Positions 1 to 5,408 of a DNA stretch of 6,033 nt are shown here, one piece after another; position 1 is the first letter of the stretch, and each line of letters opens with the position of its first letter. A model generated the notes under the pieces. The model worked only from the letters and a program-made list of their open reading frames with translations. It did not search any database and was not told the DNA's origin. The DNA is taken from positions 1 through 6,033 of the forward strand of contig JAUXAJ010000296.1 in assembly GCA_030620005.1 (NCBI GenBank), written 5' to 3'. The DNA is from Promethearchaeota archaeon (GTDB lineage Archaea > Asgardarchaeota > Lokiarchaeia > Sigynarchaeales > SOKP01). Position numbers and translations under genes: made by a program.

Positions 1-47
1 AAATTTTCAAAACCTTTAATTTTTGTCGTTTTACCATCACTCTCCAT
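1..47 (-). CDS. Start of a downstream gene of unknown function, cut by window edge
   Basis: Only the first 15 codons are visible (MESDGKTTKIKGFEN, then part of a codon), too few to name a product. The ATG at 47-45 overlaps the end of the upstream beta-helix gene by 11 bases in another frame. A full Shine-Dalgarno sequence GGAGGTGA on the minus strand (60-53) ends 5 bases before this ATG, an ideal arrangement, and the frame stays open to the edge. This points to translational coupling and a shared operon. An alternative start is the ATG at 37-35, which overlaps the upstream stop as TGATG and opens a different frame (MVKRQKLKVLKI), but it lies 15 bases from the Shine-Dalgarno and is less likely. 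The gene's existence is inferred from spacing and open frame only. Confidence 0.6.
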   Translation of the reverse strand, partial: MESDGKTTKIKGFEN

Positions 48-1599
48 CGTACTCACCTCCTAAGAAATCCGAAATTTCTTCTTTTTTGAGGGGTTTGGCG
101 GGAAACCCGGCGTAAATGTTGTTACCCCCAAGCAGATCGTATTTTATTGTCGTTCCCATGGGAAGCATTGTAGAATTGTCCTCTAGTTCCGTACCAGGTA
201 ATGATCCAGTTAAAGCGTTAAAAATGCAATTGTTACCTAATTGCGGACCAAAAAAAGTTAAATTTTCAAACCCATACACGCCGTCAACTAAATGATTTGT
301 TATGTGGGCAAAAGTACCGATATAGCAATTTTCTCCATAATTCACGTGGCTATGAATGTAACTTTCTTCAATAACCGTCCCTTTTCCGATTTTATTTGAA
401 CCAATAAATCTCAATTCCCAATTAAGCAGCCAAGGAAACGGAGAACGATAAATAGTGTAAACAGGATATTTAAATAAAAACGATTTTACATGATAATAAT
501 CCAAAGCTGTTGAAGCTTCATCCAGATTTCTATCAAAAATACCCTGCGTTGCTCCACGCTTATCTGCGTATTGATAGAACCATCTTGTAAATAACGCTAC
601 GAAGAATAAATGCAGTAAATATAAACCGATTAAAACTAATGGCGTTAATAAAAAGATGATTATCGTGTTTCCATCGAGAAGCAATGCGAAAGAAAATGGA
701 ACGCTAAGTAAGTTAGGTTCCAAAACGCCATACACGAAAAGCATGAACAAAAATCCTGGTAGCATGAAAGATAGGCCAATGATGATAACGCCTGATAAAA
801 TGTAAAAAATAAAAGGCACTGATAGTTCAACCACATTTGCTCTTAACATTTCTTCGTTGTATTCTTGCTTTTCGTTGCTTTCAAACAAGGCTTTTTTAAT
901 TTTATCGATATTTTTAAGGGGTCCATTTTCCAAGATTTTCTTTGCAGGAGCGCCCCTGTATATTGAATTTCCTTCAAGATGTTGGCTTACAATTGTCATT
1001 GAAATTGAATCAAGAACAGTGTTAGATTCGATGACGGTGCCTGGTAATACAATTGAATGCGCGCCGATTATAACATTATCGCCAATAACAACTTTTTTTA
1101 TTATTAATCTATCCTTTACAATTATATTGGACATTACGATGCTTCCTTGACCGATCTTGACGTTCTTACCGAACTTGACGAATTCGCAATCAACCCAACC
1201 TTCGCTCGAATTAGAAAAGGAAGTTTTCACCCCAAAGAATTTAAGAGCTATTGTTTCTAGTAAGGGCAAATTGAATTGCCGTGCTAGCCAGACGGGCCAT
1301 TTCTTAACCACGGCACGCAAGCTCCAATAACGATAATCTCTATCCTTGCGATTTCTATAAAAAACACCTTCTTTAGGTTTATGGATTACATTTATCACAA
1401 CAAGGAAAATTTTTGCTACTATTATCGAACTTAATATCAAGACGATAACGCCGACAACGAAAACCGCTGGGAATAAAATGAAAAATATCAAGTTAAGTTG
1501 AGGTGGAAAAAGTTGCCAGAAATACCAAAACCATAATATTGCGGGTTGCGCGCTTAAAGTCATTATTGCGAAATAGACGATTAAATAACGCTTTTTCAC
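37..1599 (-). CDS. Membrane protein with two left-handed beta-helix (hexapeptide-repeat) domains, related to NRPS terminal domains
   Basis: The protein has 520 residues from the GTG at 1599. Hydrophobic segments lie at about 5-28, 35-72, 258-295 and 312-340. Two hexapeptide-repeat beta-helix domains follow the membrane pairs: about 140-222 (VKIGQGSIV, VVIGDNVIIGAHSIVLPG, ending IYRGAPAKKI) and about 397-505 (NKIGKGTVIEES, ENCYIGTFAHITNH, ending IYAGFPAKPL). The order, two helices then beta-helix repeated twice, plus the GxPAK ends, resembles the C-terminal region of Pls/poly-lysine-type non-ribosomal peptide synthetases (TIGR02353-like, function uncertain) and, more distantly, hexapeptide acyltransferases. 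No adenylation, carrier or condensation domain is attached, so it is a free-standing version. Candidate histidines in the beta-helices are H181, H418, H432 and H436. Substrate is unknown; acyl or aminoacyl transfer at the membrane is a guess. It overlaps a downstream gene, suggesting an operon. The GTG has no Shine-Dalgarno; a longer start is discussed at 1658-1664. Fold call firm, function not. Confidence 0.85.
   Translation of the reverse strand: MKKRYLIVYFAIMTLSAQPAILWFWYFWQLFPPQLNLIFFILFPAVFVVGVIVLILSSIIVAKIFLVVINVIHKPKEGVFYRNRKDRDYRYWSLRAVVKKWPVWLARQFNLPLLETIALKFFGVKTSFSNSSEGWVDCEFVKFGKNVKIGQGSIVMSNIIVKDRLIIKKVVIGDNVIIGAHSIVLPGTVIESNTVLDSISMTIVSQHLEGNSIYRGAPAKKILENGPLKNIDKIKKALFESNEKQEYNEEMLRANVVELSVPFIFYILSGVIIIGLSFMLPGFLFMLFVYGVLEPNLLSVPFSFALLLDGNTIIIFLLTPLVLIGLYLLHLFFVALFTRWFYQYADKRGATQGIFDRNLDEASTALDYYHVKSFLFKYPVYTIYRSPFPWLLNWELRFIGSNKIGKGTVIEESYIHSHVNYGENCYIGTFAHITNHLVDGVYGFENLTFFGPQLGNNCIFNALTGSLPGTELEDNSTMLPMGTTIKYDLLGGNNIYAGFPAKPLKKEEISDFLGGEYDGE
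53..60 (-). promoter_or_regulatory. Shine-Dalgarno site inside the end of the beta-helix gene
   Basis: The minus-strand sequence GGAGGTGA is a near-complete anti-16S match. It lies within the last codons of the 520-residue protein (encoding Gly-Gly-Glu) and precedes the ATG at 47 by 5 bases. It decides the start of the downstream gene and indicates polycistronic translation. Confidence 0.7.
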
Positions 1600-1657
1600 G
1601 AGAGTATTGGTCGTTCTTGGACCTTCTCTTACTGCAGATGGTATTGAAATGTTTATT

Positions 1658-1664
1658 TCACCTC
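1658..1664 (-). promoter_or_regulatory. Shine-Dalgarno-like GAGGTGA upstream of the beta-helix gene
   Basis: GAGGTGA on the minus strand lies about 58 bases before the GTG at 1599, too far to serve it. It is 7 bases before an in-frame ATT at 1650-1648, and the frame from that ATT to the GTG has no stop (17 codons, ending Asn-Thr-Leu). No in-frame ATG, GTG or TTG exists between the upstream stop and 1599. The gene may start at a rare ATT codon (537 residues), may have lost an ATG there by mutation or sequencing error, or may start at the GTG without this site. Confidence 0.4.
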
Positions 1665-1902
1665 ATTCTTGATATTCAATTCTCTTGAATACTAAAATTA
1701 AGCAAATTCATCTAATTAAATCTTTTTATTTGAATTAATTAGCTTTTTATTACTTTGTAAAAAAAAATTTTAAACCAAAGAATCCGTACTTAGTTTTTAT
1801 TTCTTTTTTATAAATATCAACGGGTTTAATCTTTTTTAAGCTCATTTATTTATATCTTTAAAATTAGACTTATATGTGTTAAAAACTAAATTTAAGTTAT
1901 AA

Positions 1903-1919
1903 AATTAAAAAAAAAGTAA
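1903..1919 (-). terminator. Oligo-T transcription stop after the Fe-S gene
   Basis: On the minus strand a run of nine T (complement of A at 1907-1915) begins about 10 bases after the Fe-S stop codon and is followed by more T-rich sequence. Archaeal RNA polymerase typically terminates at such T tracts without a hairpin, and no stable hairpin is seen. It would separate the Fe-S transcript from the beta-helix gene. Confidence 0.5.
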
Positions 1920-1925
1920 ACGATT

Positions 1926-3032
1926 CTAACTTTTTTCCGCTCGAGCTATTTCAGCTTTTTTATCCATGATTGCTTGATATGTCAAGTAAGTGTTTTTGGC
2001 AGGGATAGTTTCTTCTTCTTTTTTATAGAGCTTTATTGCTTCTTCAGGACAAGTTGGAACGCAGACTCCGCACCCTATACATCGGGTCAGATCGACTACA
2101 GATATCGCTTCTTCTAACGTGATAGCGTCCATGCTGCATCGCTCTTCGCAGGTTCCACACCCTGTACACAAATTTGGATCCACTCGAGCGAAATAATTAG
2201 TTGCAAAAAATTGAGCTGGTTCTGGTAGTCTTTTCTGATTTACAAGAATTTCGCAGCAATCGCCACAACATAAGCAAATGTTCGCTGGACGCTGAGCGTT
2301 TCCCGGTTGAATCACCAAGCCGTCTTCTTGCGCTTGTTTCAAGATTTTATAAGCGTCTTCTTTAGAAATTTCTTTTGCAAATCCTTTTTCTATATATGTA
2401 TCGGCAGCCCTCCTAAACGATAAGCACGAATATTTCATTTTCGTTTTTTTGCATGGATGACCAAGGAGATTTGAACTCTGTCGGCAAATGCATTCTTGAA
2501 CTCCTATCTTACCTCCAACATTTTCAATTATGTTTCTCAATTCATCATAAGTAGAAATTTCTTGCTCGTGTTCAAGGGAGTACTCTAACGGAATCGTGCG
2601 TAACTGTGGAATTTTCGTCCTGTTATATTCTTCGGCCCAAAATTTTTCTTCGAAATATTTTCTAGTGTCTTCAACGAATTCTTTTGTCAGTCGATTTAAT
2701 TGAAACTCGAACATTCCAATTACTAACGGCATGAGCATGTAATATTTATCATCGTCTTGTATGCCACGGTTGATGAGTCCATTATCGTACATCTCATCTA
2801 ATTTCGTTTCGAGCACCTCAATCGATACACCACTCTTTTTCGCTTTTCTATAGATCTTTTTTAGTAGAGTGGGTTGACCGCTTAAGTTCAATGCTAATCG
2901 CGCATGTTCTGGAGTAAAAAGATCCTTTAATACTCGCAGTTCTATACCAGATTCAGTTGGAGGGAACCCAATAGGCTGCTTATCAAGCTTTATCTGTAAT
3001 TTTCGATACACATCTAAATTTTCTTCGACCAT
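1926..3032 (-). CDS. Cysteine-rich multi-cluster [4Fe-4S] ferredoxin-type protein with HTH-like N-terminus
   Basis: The protein has 368 residues and is probably cytoplasmic (no signal peptide or membrane segment). Residues about 32-95 look like a winged-helix-type helical domain (LNLSGQPTLLKKIYRKAKKS, then KLDEMYDNGLINRG and a tyrosine-rich wing). The middle carries two unusual cysteine groups: C181, C183, C194, C203, and the tight group C253, C255, C256, C259, C260 (ICLCCGDCCEIL). The C-terminus holds two classical ferredoxin motifs, C289-x2-C292-x2-C295-x3-C299 and C318-x2-C321-x2-C324-x3-C328-P, sufficient for two [4Fe-4S] clusters. The middle cysteines could bind another cluster or metal. 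The architecture fits a family of anaerobe/archaeal '4Fe-4S binding proteins' of unknown redox partner; electron transfer is the likely role. It is divergent from the ArsR-like gene across a 189-base region with inverted repeats, implying shared control. The ATG has no Shine-Dalgarno. Fe-S assignment is secure; partner and physiological reaction are not. Confidence 0.88.
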   Translation of the reverse strand: MVEENLDVYRKLQIKLDKQPIGFPPTESGIELRVLKDLFTPEHARLALNLSGQPTLLKKIYRKAKKSGVSIEVLETKLDEMYDNGLINRGIQDDDKYYMLMPLVIGMFEFQLNRLTKEFVEDTRKYFEEKFWAEEYNRTKIPQLRTIPLEYSLEHEQEISTYDELRNIIENVGGKIGVQECICRQSSNLLGHPCKKTKMKYSCLSFRRAADTYIEKGFAKEISKEDAYKILKQAQEDGLVIQPGNAQRPANICLCCGDCCEILVNQKRLPEPAQFFATNYFARVDPNLCTGCGTCEERCSMDAITLEEAISVVDLTRCIGCGVCVPTCPEEAIKLYKKEEETIPAKNTYLTYQAIMDKKAEIARAEKS

Positions 3033-3077
3033 TTTTAATCAACAATATATAGTTACACGATTTTTATTTGTTTAAAA

Positions 3078-3094
3078 TAGCTTTTGCTACTATA
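3078..3094. repeat. Inverted repeat TAGC-TTTT-GCTA followed by TACTATA
   Basis: A perfect 4-base inverted repeat (3078-3081 and 3086-3089) overlaps a TACTATA copy at 3088-3094. These are almost the only G/C bases in the region, so the element stands out from background. It lies near the probable TATA box of the Fe-S gene and is a candidate operator half on that side. Confidence 0.35.
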
Positions 3095-3112
3095 TAAAAT
3101 TATTGGATATAC

Positions 3113-3128
3113 TCTATATTTATATAGA
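3113..3128. repeat. Inverted repeat TCTATAT-TT-ATATAGA
   Basis: Perfect 7-base arms separated by two T. It sits mid-way between the two divergent genes and shares the CTATA core with the neighbouring repeat at 3139-3155. It could be a second operator or simply a TATA-rich promoter element; A+T richness makes chance repeats common here. Confidence 0.35.
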
Positions 3129-3138
3129 AGTTTAAATA

Positions 3139-3155
3139 ATAGTATAAATTACTAT
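3139..3155. repeat. Inverted repeat ATAGTA-n5-TACTAT, candidate operator
   Basis: Perfect 6-base arms flank TAAAT. It lies directly after the likely TATA box (3131-3138) of the ArsR-like gene, where a bound repressor would block the transcription start. A further TACTATA copy occurs at 3088-3094, beside the likely TATA box of the Fe-S gene. Binding by the adjacent regulator is inferred. Confidence 0.45.
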
Positions 3156-3205
3156 AGAAATATATTAGAAATTAAATATTTTTAAAGTAAAACTAATCAA
3201 ATTAC

Positions 3206-3211
3206 GGAGGT
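3206..3211 (+). promoter_or_regulatory. Shine-Dalgarno of the ArsR-like gene
   Basis: GGAGGT lies 10 bases before the GTG at 3222 and fixes that codon as the start, although it is not ATG. No other start codon in this frame is as well placed. Confidence 0.75.
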
Positions 3212-3221
3212 TGTAAAAACC

Positions 3222-3989
3222 GTGGAAGATTCTGAAGTGCATTTTTCAAGAATTGACAAGAGATTCGACGAATTTAACGAAAAGATCGCAATGTTACAAG
3301 ATATTATATTAACCATGAAAAACAAGTTTGAAATTTTAACTAATAGTAATTTAGAAGAAGTTTTTTTATCAAAACTGACCAATTTGGCGGACAAAGACAT
3401 AGAATTTTTTAAAAGCGAGAGACCAAACCAATGTTCCGTTGTAGAGCAATGCACATCGTGGTATGAAAACAGTGTTTTTAAAATTTTAAGGGTATTCATG
3501 AATCAAGGGCCTAAATCTGCTCTTGAATTATTAAGAAAAAAAATCGATCATTCAAGAAATGTTACCAAGGATGTAGATTGTCCCGATAAGAAGTGCTTAA
3601 CCAACATAGAGAACACATTCGGAACATTAAAAAAATTAATTATCGAATCAAAGGAGATTTCAGAAAAAGATATTAAAGTTCTAATAAACATTAACCAAGA
3701 ACCAAACCTTGAGGACGGCTGTGAAGAGTCCGTGAGCAAATTATTAGCCCCGTTATCTAACGCTACTCGGATAAAAATATTAAAACACCTTGGTAAAGGA
3801 GGGATGCATTACACTCAATTAGAGCGTCAAATCGGAATAAAAGGAGGACATCTTCAGCATCACTTGACAAGTCTCAAAAATGCGGGATATATGGAAAAAT
3901 TGGAAGGAAAATATTCAATAACGCACGATGGTTTAAAAATCTTAAACTTTTTAACCATATTAAAAGAAGAAATGCTACCCGTTTCTTAA
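3222..3989 (+). CDS. ArsR-type winged-helix transcriptional regulator with cysteine-containing N-terminal region
   Basis: The protein has 255 residues from a GTG start with a good Shine-Dalgarno. Residues about 5-65 are charged and helical, with possible coiled-coil character. Residues about 66-170 form a middle domain with C71, C77, C120, C125 and C167 (CSVVEQC and CPDKKC pairs). Residues about 170-245 are a typical ArsR-like winged helix: LSNATRIKILKHL (helices 1-2), HYTQLERQIGIKGGHLQHHL (helix-turn-helix), then AGYMEKLEGKYSITHDGLKI (wing and last helix). Classical ArsR repressors are about 100 residues, so more than half of this protein is extra and may be the sensor. It is divergent from the Fe-S protein, with operator-like repeats between them; autoregulation and control of the Fe-S gene in response to redox, metal or cluster status is inferred. 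It converges with the methyltransferase gene, with only 19 bases between stop codons. DNA-binding role is well supported; the signal is unknown. Confidence 0.85.
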   Translation: MEDSEVHFSRIDKRFDEFNEKIAMLQDIILTMKNKFEILTNSNLEEVFLSKLTNLADKDIEFFKSERPNQCSVVEQCTSWYENSVFKILRVFMNQGPKSALELLRKKIDHSRNVTKDVDCPDKKCLTNIENTFGTLKKLIIESKEISEKDIKVLININQEPNLEDGCEESVSKLLAPLSNATRIKILKHLGKGGMHYTQLERQIGIKGGHLQHHLTSLKNAGYMEKLEGKYSITHDGLKILNFLTILKEEMLPVS

Positions 3990-4008
3990 CACTTAATCAA
4001 CGCCATTT

Positions 4009-4650
4009 TCAAGTTTTCTTATTACCTATAGCACAGATCCATCCTTCTTTCTTTTCTTCAAAAATCTTTATGTCTTGAAATCCGCCTTCTCGCATGAACT
4101 CCACGTATTCATCAGCAGTGTGAATTTTAAATTTTCCAATTCTAGCCCATTTCTCGACTTTTTTTCTTACTTTCTCATTAGCACACTTATATCCTTCATT
4201 GGTTAACATTAAAGAACCTCCAAGTTTCAGCACCTTATAAATTCCCCTTAAATCGTTTATTAAATCTGGCCAAAAGTAATAAGCTTCGAAAGCACTTACT
4301 AAATCAAAATTGTTTTTTTGAAAAGGTAATTGAGAAACCGACCCGAGATAAATTTCAACAAGCCCTTGTTCAATAAAACCCTTGTTAACTTCCTTACTCA
4401 CGTCAACAGAAATTTCAGAATAATCGATCCCGTAAATTTTTCCTTTTACTGCCATTCTTGCGAAACGATTAATATTTTCCCCACCACCGCAGCCAATATC
4501 TAAAATGTAGTAGTTAGGCTCAATAGAAACGTGTGATAAACCCCATAACGCCATTTTAGCGTGTCCTTTATTCATTTTTTTTGCTATTCTTCTTCCCATT
4601 ACGCCACTTGGCTTGCGACATTGATTAATTAACTTTTCCATGAACCTCAT
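4009..4650 (-). CDS. Class I SAM-dependent methyltransferase, substrate unknown
   Basis: The protein has 213 residues, a normal length for a small soluble class I methyltransferase. Motif I is ILDIGCGGGENI (49-60), the glycine-rich SAM loop. Motif II is IYGIDYS (72-78), whose acidic D76 should bind the SAM ribose. SQLPF (106-110) and NNFDLVSAFEAYYFW (113-127) match motifs III-IV, and VLKLGGSLMLTNE (140-152) is the post-motif strand. The N-terminus (CRKPSGVMGRRIAKKMNKGH) matches a group of methyltransferases in anaerobes and methanogens annotated only as class I, so methyl acceptor is not predictable; small molecules are more likely than DNA or rRNA, for lack of any recognition domain. TATATAAT on the minus strand lies about 23-30 bases before the ATG, consistent with a leaderless message starting at 4650; an internal ATG at codon 4 is an alternative start. 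It is convergent with the regulator and divergent from the acyl-CoA synthetase remnant. Confidence 0.87.
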   Translation of the reverse strand: MRFMEKLINQCRKPSGVMGRRIAKKMNKGHAKMALWGLSHVSIEPNYYILDIGCGGGENINRFARMAVKGKIYGIDYSEISVDVSKEVNKGFIEQGLVEIYLGSVSQLPFQKNNFDLVSAFEAYYFWPDLINDLRGIYKVLKLGGSLMLTNEGYKCANEKVRKKVEKWARIGKFKIHTADEYVEFMREGGFQDIKIFEEKKEGWICAIGNKKT

Positions 4651-4818
4651 TACACGTGCTTCCTTATAAATAATTATATAATTCTATTGAAGAAGATTAG
4701 AGAATATATTAATTTTACTTTAAGAATCGTTAAAATAAGAATGAAAAAAGAAGAAAATATAAAAATGAGAGAAAATGAATGACTTTAATCTAAAATAATT
4801 AAAAATAAAGTAATTAAA
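4651..4818. promoter_or_regulatory. Divergent promoter region, methyltransferase and acyl-CoA synthetase remnant
   Basis: The minus-strand TATATAATTATTTATAAGG (about 4680-4662) contains the likely TATA box of the methyltransferase gene. AAGGAAG, 8 bases before its ATG, is a weak Shine-Dalgarno. On the plus side the last 30 bases before 4819 are A+T-rich with no ribosome site. A 13-codon open frame at 4741-4782 (MKKEENIKMRENE) is in purine-rich sequence and has no support as a gene. Confidence 0.45.
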
Positions 4819-5144
4819 ATGAATCTTATTGAAAAGAAAGAATATAGAAAAAGAAGGAGAGAATACATTAAAAAGCATGTCCAAATCCTTCAAGAGATCC
4901 TTGATCTTTCTTTTGAAAACAAAGTTTCATTGGGTACTATCGTGGAAAGAAGTGCCGAAAAATATTCTGATAATATAGCCGTCAAATTCGAAGATATATT
5001 AAAAAAATAGAATTAAAGAAAGAAGGTTTCGACATCAAAAATTTAAACGAGCCCTTGTATGTCATGTTGCCGCACGAGTCGGAATACACTCCTTTAACGA
5101 GAGAAATCCATGACGATATCCAAAACCAGAAATATAAATTTTAA
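4819..5144 (+). pseudogene. Collapsed FATP/very-long-chain acyl-CoA synthetase: N- and C-terminal ends only, in two frames
   Basis: The first frame (4819-5010) encodes 63 residues ending in ERSAEKYSDNIAVKFED, the typical start of AMP-forming acyl-CoA synthetases just before the 'TY-x-E-L' segment. After its TAG, the -1 frame (5007-5144) encodes EGFDIKNLNEPLYVM and YTPLTREIHDDI, the characteristic C-terminal tail of FATP/very-long-chain acyl-CoA synthetases (eGF..., lYvld, Y-plT-eiy). The family normally has about 600 residues; the roughly 500 between, including the P-loop-like AMP-binding motif and catalytic lysine, are missing. The two ends meet at an A7 run (5001-5007). A large internal deletion is the simplest reading; an assembly collapse is the alternative. 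If one more A were present, or ribosomes slipped -1 there, a continuous 108-residue protein would result, but it could not activate fatty acids. It is followed after 11 bases by a convergent small gene. Confidence 0.72.
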
Positions 5145-5155
5145 ATCAATTCTCG

Positions 5156-5320
5156 TTAGACAATTCTATAAAAGTCGCCTTCCTCAGGAACTATCCCCTT
5201 TTGAGGATAAATACGGTGGCGATACTTTTTCTCTTTTGTTAATACAACTCCATATTCCTTAGTTTCAGAGTTGTCTGAATCTTCCTTTTTTTTTTGTTTT
5301 TTATTAGCTTTTTTCTTCAC
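5156..5320 (-). CDS. Small lysine-rich protein of unknown function
   Basis: A 54-codon gene starting at GTG (5320-5318) and stopping at TAA (5158-5156). The first 13 residues are nearly all lysine (KKKANKKQKKK), then an acidic stretch EDSDNSETKE, then a compact end YGVVLTKEKKYRHRIYPQKG and VPEEGDFYRIV that looks like a folded, conserved domain rather than random translation. Codon use is like that of the neighbouring genes (AAA/GAA/GTT rich). The upstream in-frame TAA leaves GTG as the only start seen, and there is no clear Shine-Dalgarno. A basic tail plus small domain suggests nucleic-acid or ribosome binding, but that is a guess; I do not recognise the family. A10 within the lysine codons (complement of T at 5286-5295) could hide a frame error. 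It converges with the acyl-CoA synthetase remnant and diverges from the hydrolase. Confidence 0.6.
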   Translation of the reverse strand: MKKKANKKQKKKEDSDNSETKEYGVVLTKEKKYRHRIYPQKGIVPEEGDFYRIV

Positions 5321-5355
5321 TTTCGATTATAGCTAAAATAATATTAAATTCTAAA

Positions 5356-5375
5356 AACAATAATATAATATTGTT
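5356..5375. repeat. Inverted repeat AACAATA-n6-TATTGTT, candidate operator
   Basis: Perfect 7-base arms flank ATATAA. The site contains G/C positions in both arms and lies between two divergent genes, overlapping possible TATA elements. A dimeric regulator could bind it; no regulator is identified. Confidence 0.4.
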
Positions 5376-5390
5376 ATAATCAAATTTATT

Positions 5391-5408
5391 ATTAAAACTA
5401 TTAAAACT
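5391..5408 (+). repeat. Tandem repeat of ATTAAAACT, two copies
   Basis: Two exact adjacent copies of the 9-mer lie in the leader region of the hydrolase gene. Function is unknown; it may be simple slippage in A+T-rich DNA. Confidence 0.5.

Larger units (their letters stand above)
1600..1925. other. Noncoding A+T-rich gap between the beta-helix and Fe-S genes
   Basis: This 326-base stretch lies downstream of the Fe-S gene and upstream of the beta-helix gene, both on the minus strand. It holds the Fe-S gene's oligo-T end, the GAGGTGA site near 1660 and many A/T tracts that could serve as TATA boxes for the beta-helix gene; no single box stands out. An 8-base inverted repeat (CTAATTAA at 1712-1719, TTAATTAG at 1735-1742) is present, but in such composition it carries little weight. 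I see no credible gene or RNA in it. Confidence 0.6.
3033..3221. promoter_or_regulatory. Divergent promoter region of the Fe-S and ArsR-like genes
   Basis: This 189-base, almost pure A+T region lies between two start codons pointing apart. For the plus gene, TTTAAATA at 3131-3138 is a plausible TATA box, giving a start near 3160 and a leader with a Shine-Dalgarno. For the minus gene, the complement of TATATAAA (about 3091-3098) reads TTTATATA and would give a start about 40 bases before the ATG. Several short inverted repeats built on TACTAT or CTATAT fall beside these boxes. TATA assignments rest on composition and spacing only. Confidence 0.55.

Noticed and set aside
857..1150. 97-codon open frame on the plus strand
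   Set aside because: Lies wholly antisense to the beta-helix gene, and its repeats mirror the hexapeptide codons; no ribosome site or recognisable domain.
1503..1688. 61-codon open frame on the plus strand
   Set aside because: Mostly antisense to the first membrane segment of the beta-helix gene; no independent support.
1712..1742. 8-base inverted repeat CTAATTAA / TTAATTAG
   Set aside because: Arms are nearly pure A+T in an A+T-rich gap, so chance occurrence is likely, and it has no clear promoter relation.
3197..3739. Minus-strand open frames of 100 and 63 codons opposite the regulator
   Set aside because: Antisense shadows of the ArsR-like coding sequence, low-complexity translations without motifs.
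4741..4782. 13-codon open frame MKKEENIKMRENE
   Set aside because: Too short, no ribosome site, purine-rich composition alone explains it.
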